A stretch of 8,021 bases of DNA, from positions 1-8,021 of the forward strand of contig CALGUT010000075.1 in the NCBI GenBank assembly GCA_937920335.1, in the 5' to 3' direction. The notes under the pieces were generated by a model. The model was not told the DNA's origin, did no database searches, and worked only from the letters and a program-made list of their open reading frames with translations. Within the stretch, counting starts at the first letter, position 1; the number at the start of each line of letters is the position of its first letter. Below are positions 7,355 through 8,021 of the stretch, in pieces. This DNA comes from an uncultured Opitutales bacterium. GTDB lineage: Bacteria; Verrucomicrobiota; Verrucomicrobiia; Opitutales; UBA2995. A program made the position numbers and the translations under genes.

Positions 7355-7384
7355 AACGACTTTCTGCATGGGCTAATGGTCGTT
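7355..7384 (-). terminator. Weak terminator-like hairpin after the DoxX-like gene
   Basis: On the minus strand AACGAC-CAT pairs with ATG and then GTCGTT, with a 6-nt bulge on one side and a 6-nt loop; a short TTTT follows after CG. It lies about 10 nt past the DoxX-like stop, where a terminator is expected between convergent genes. The bulge and short T-run make it weak. Confidence 0.27.
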
Positions 7385-7393
7385 GTAGCGGAA

Positions 7394-7756
7394 TTACACC
7401 GCTGCTACCGTTATGCAGGCTAGCAGCATAAGCGAGGCTGGGTAGGATTTGTGAACAGGGTCTTTGATTTTAAGGTGCATGATAACTGCGCCGATCATCA
7501 TCAAGCCAATTCCGACAGCGACTGGTTTTGTTAAGGGTGGTATCCAAGCCCCCACTATCAACAGCAGGGCCAAGGAGATCTTTATCCATTTCACAGCTTT
7601 CATAAACCAAATAGGTAAGCCATACTCCTTAAATTCCTGACGCATGGTTTGTGCGGATCCTCCCCGCCAGGGAGAGGGTTGATGTCTCCGTAGACTCCAT
7701 ACATTGAATACGAGCAGTCCGATGACGATCTGTAGTATTGATACCGTTATTTCCAT
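7394..7756 (-). CDS. DoxX-like four-helix membrane protein
   Basis: A 120-residue inner-membrane protein with four hydrophobic segments at about 3-20, 53-72, 77-95 and 105-120. The block LPIWFMKAVKWIKISLA (47-63), a mid-protein P-x-L-x-K-P turn (74-78) and a single His after helix 3 (H94) match the DoxX-like (DoxX_2) pattern. Functions in this superfamily vary and most members are uncharacterised; I do not assign one. The loop between helices 1 and 2 is basic and polar (23-46). It is the last gene of a minus-strand run and starts 18 nt after the stop of a 43-residue membrane protein, so co-transcription is likely. No Shine-Dalgarno sequence is seen before the ATG at 7756. Confidence 0.75.
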   Translation of the reverse strand: MEITVSILQIVIGLLVFNVWSLRRHQPSPWRGGSAQTMRQEFKEYGLPIWFMKAVKWIKISLALLLIVGAWIPPLTKPVAVGIGLMMIGAVIMHLKIKDPVHKSYPASLMLLACITVAAV

Positions 7757-7774
7757 TGCGTGCGTGGTTCGAGG

Positions 7775-7906
7775 CTAATCTGCCTTATCGACGTAAGTCT
7801 CTGTTTCGGAAGTATTTTTGAAAAATCCAATTAGAATGCCATAGACACCTCCCAGAAAAACGAAAGTGACTACGCAGCCTGCTATTAGTATTGTTTGATC
7901 ATCCAT
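7775..7906 (-). CDS. 43-residue single-pass membrane protein, unknown function
   Basis: A very short gene running from the ATG at 7906 to TAG at 7777-7775. The product has an acidic N-terminus (MDDQ), one strongly hydrophobic segment at about 6-29 rich in Gly and Val (GGVYGILIGFF at 19-29), and a polar, mostly acidic tail (30-43). The even split into one clean membrane helix and a soluble tail, the 8-nt overlap with the gene before it and the 18-nt gap to the DoxX-like gene after it argue that it is real. I recognise no family. It would sit in the inner membrane with a short tail on one side. AGCAGG lies 9 nt before the ATG and is at best a weak ribosome site, so coupling to the upstream gene is likely. 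Confidence 0.62.
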   Translation of the reverse strand: MDDQTILIAGCVVTFVFLGGVYGILIGFFKNTSETETYVDKAD

Positions 7907-8021
7907 GTCTTCGACCTGCTAAGATTAGTGCTCCGGCGGAGCAAATTGATGGTACCCAGACTCCCACGAACAGTCCTTCTTCTCTGTGTCCTGCGAACCA
8001 CAAAGTCACTGACAGAAGGAA
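7899..8021 (-). CDS. Small membrane protein, C-terminal 40 residues only
   Basis: A frame open from the right edge to TGA at 7901-7899 encodes at least 40 residues; its start is outside the window. Two hydrophobic segments flank a short charged loop (G-H-R-E-E), followed by FVGVWVPSI and a Gly/Ala/Leu-rich helix that ends in a basic GRRHG tail. The block GLFVG-WVPSI is like that of small conserved bacterial membrane proteins of unknown function, which I recall without a family name. Its stop overlaps the start of the 43-residue gene by 8 nt, an arrangement typical of a translationally coupled operon. Confidence 0.6.
   Translation of the reverse strand, partial: FLLSVTLWFAGHREEGLFVGVWVPSICSAGALILAGRRHG
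7929..7943. other. Perfect 6-bp hairpin inside the right-edge gene
   Basis: TGCTCC and GGAGCA form a perfect stem around a 3-nt GGC loop, ending 22 nt before the start of the 43-residue gene. It lies in coding sequence. It might slow ribosomes or shape the message near the next start, or simply reflect the codons used. Confidence 0.25.

Noticed and set aside
7276..7431. A 51-codon plus-strand frame starting with ATG after the YdcH-like gene
   Set aside because: It runs antisense into the 3' end of the DoxX-like gene, has no ribosome site and no recognisable sequence features.

Overview
The window fits a free-living, probably marine, bacterium of the PVC group, most likely Verrucomicrobiota (Puniceicoccales/Opitutae-like). 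This is an inference from three gene types: a non-canonical NRAMP-type transporter of a form I associate with Planctomycetes and Verrucomicrobia, a secreted sulfatase beside a sodium/solute symporter, and a secreted DUF885 peptidase. Base composition looks balanced by eye. No RNA gene, insertion sequence, CRISPR array, phage gene or attachment site was seen.

Layout. (1) 4392 down to 1, minus strand: an SLC5-type sodium/sugar symporter, an exported formylglycine-type sulfatase 7 nt behind it, and, after a 90-nt gap with a small hairpin, an NRAMP-like transporter that runs off the left edge. (2) 4393-4624: a divergent control region with no convincing gene. (3) 4625-7231, plus strand: a group III truncated haemoglobin, a secreted DUF885 zinc-peptidase-like protein 44 nt behind it, and, after a 139-nt gap, a small YdcH/DUF465 coiled-coil protein. 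(4) 8021 down to 7394, minus strand: a compact run of three small membrane proteins. These are a partial one cut by the right edge, a 43-residue single-pass protein overlapping it by 8 nt, and a DoxX-like four-helix protein. Runs 3 and 4 converge across 162 nt.

How the genes may work together. The symporter-sulfatase pair looks like a small scavenging unit: the sulfatase would remove sulfate from a glycan-derived sugar outside the cytoplasm, and the symporter would import the desulfated sugar with sodium. Most sugar-contact positions known from Vibrio SGLT appear kept or conservatively changed. The NRAMP-like gene lacks the usual Asp-Pro-Gly-Asn metal-binding motif, so its substrate is open. 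The globin-peptidase pair is probably co-transcribed, but no functional link is obvious. No start codon in the window has a convincing Shine-Dalgarno sequence at normal spacing.

The genes mostly belong to known families. I did not find a clearly new system. The points most worth a second look are the altered metal site in the NRAMP-like protein, the Glu-Gln pair in the sulfatase metal site, and the cluster of tiny membrane-protein genes at the right edge.
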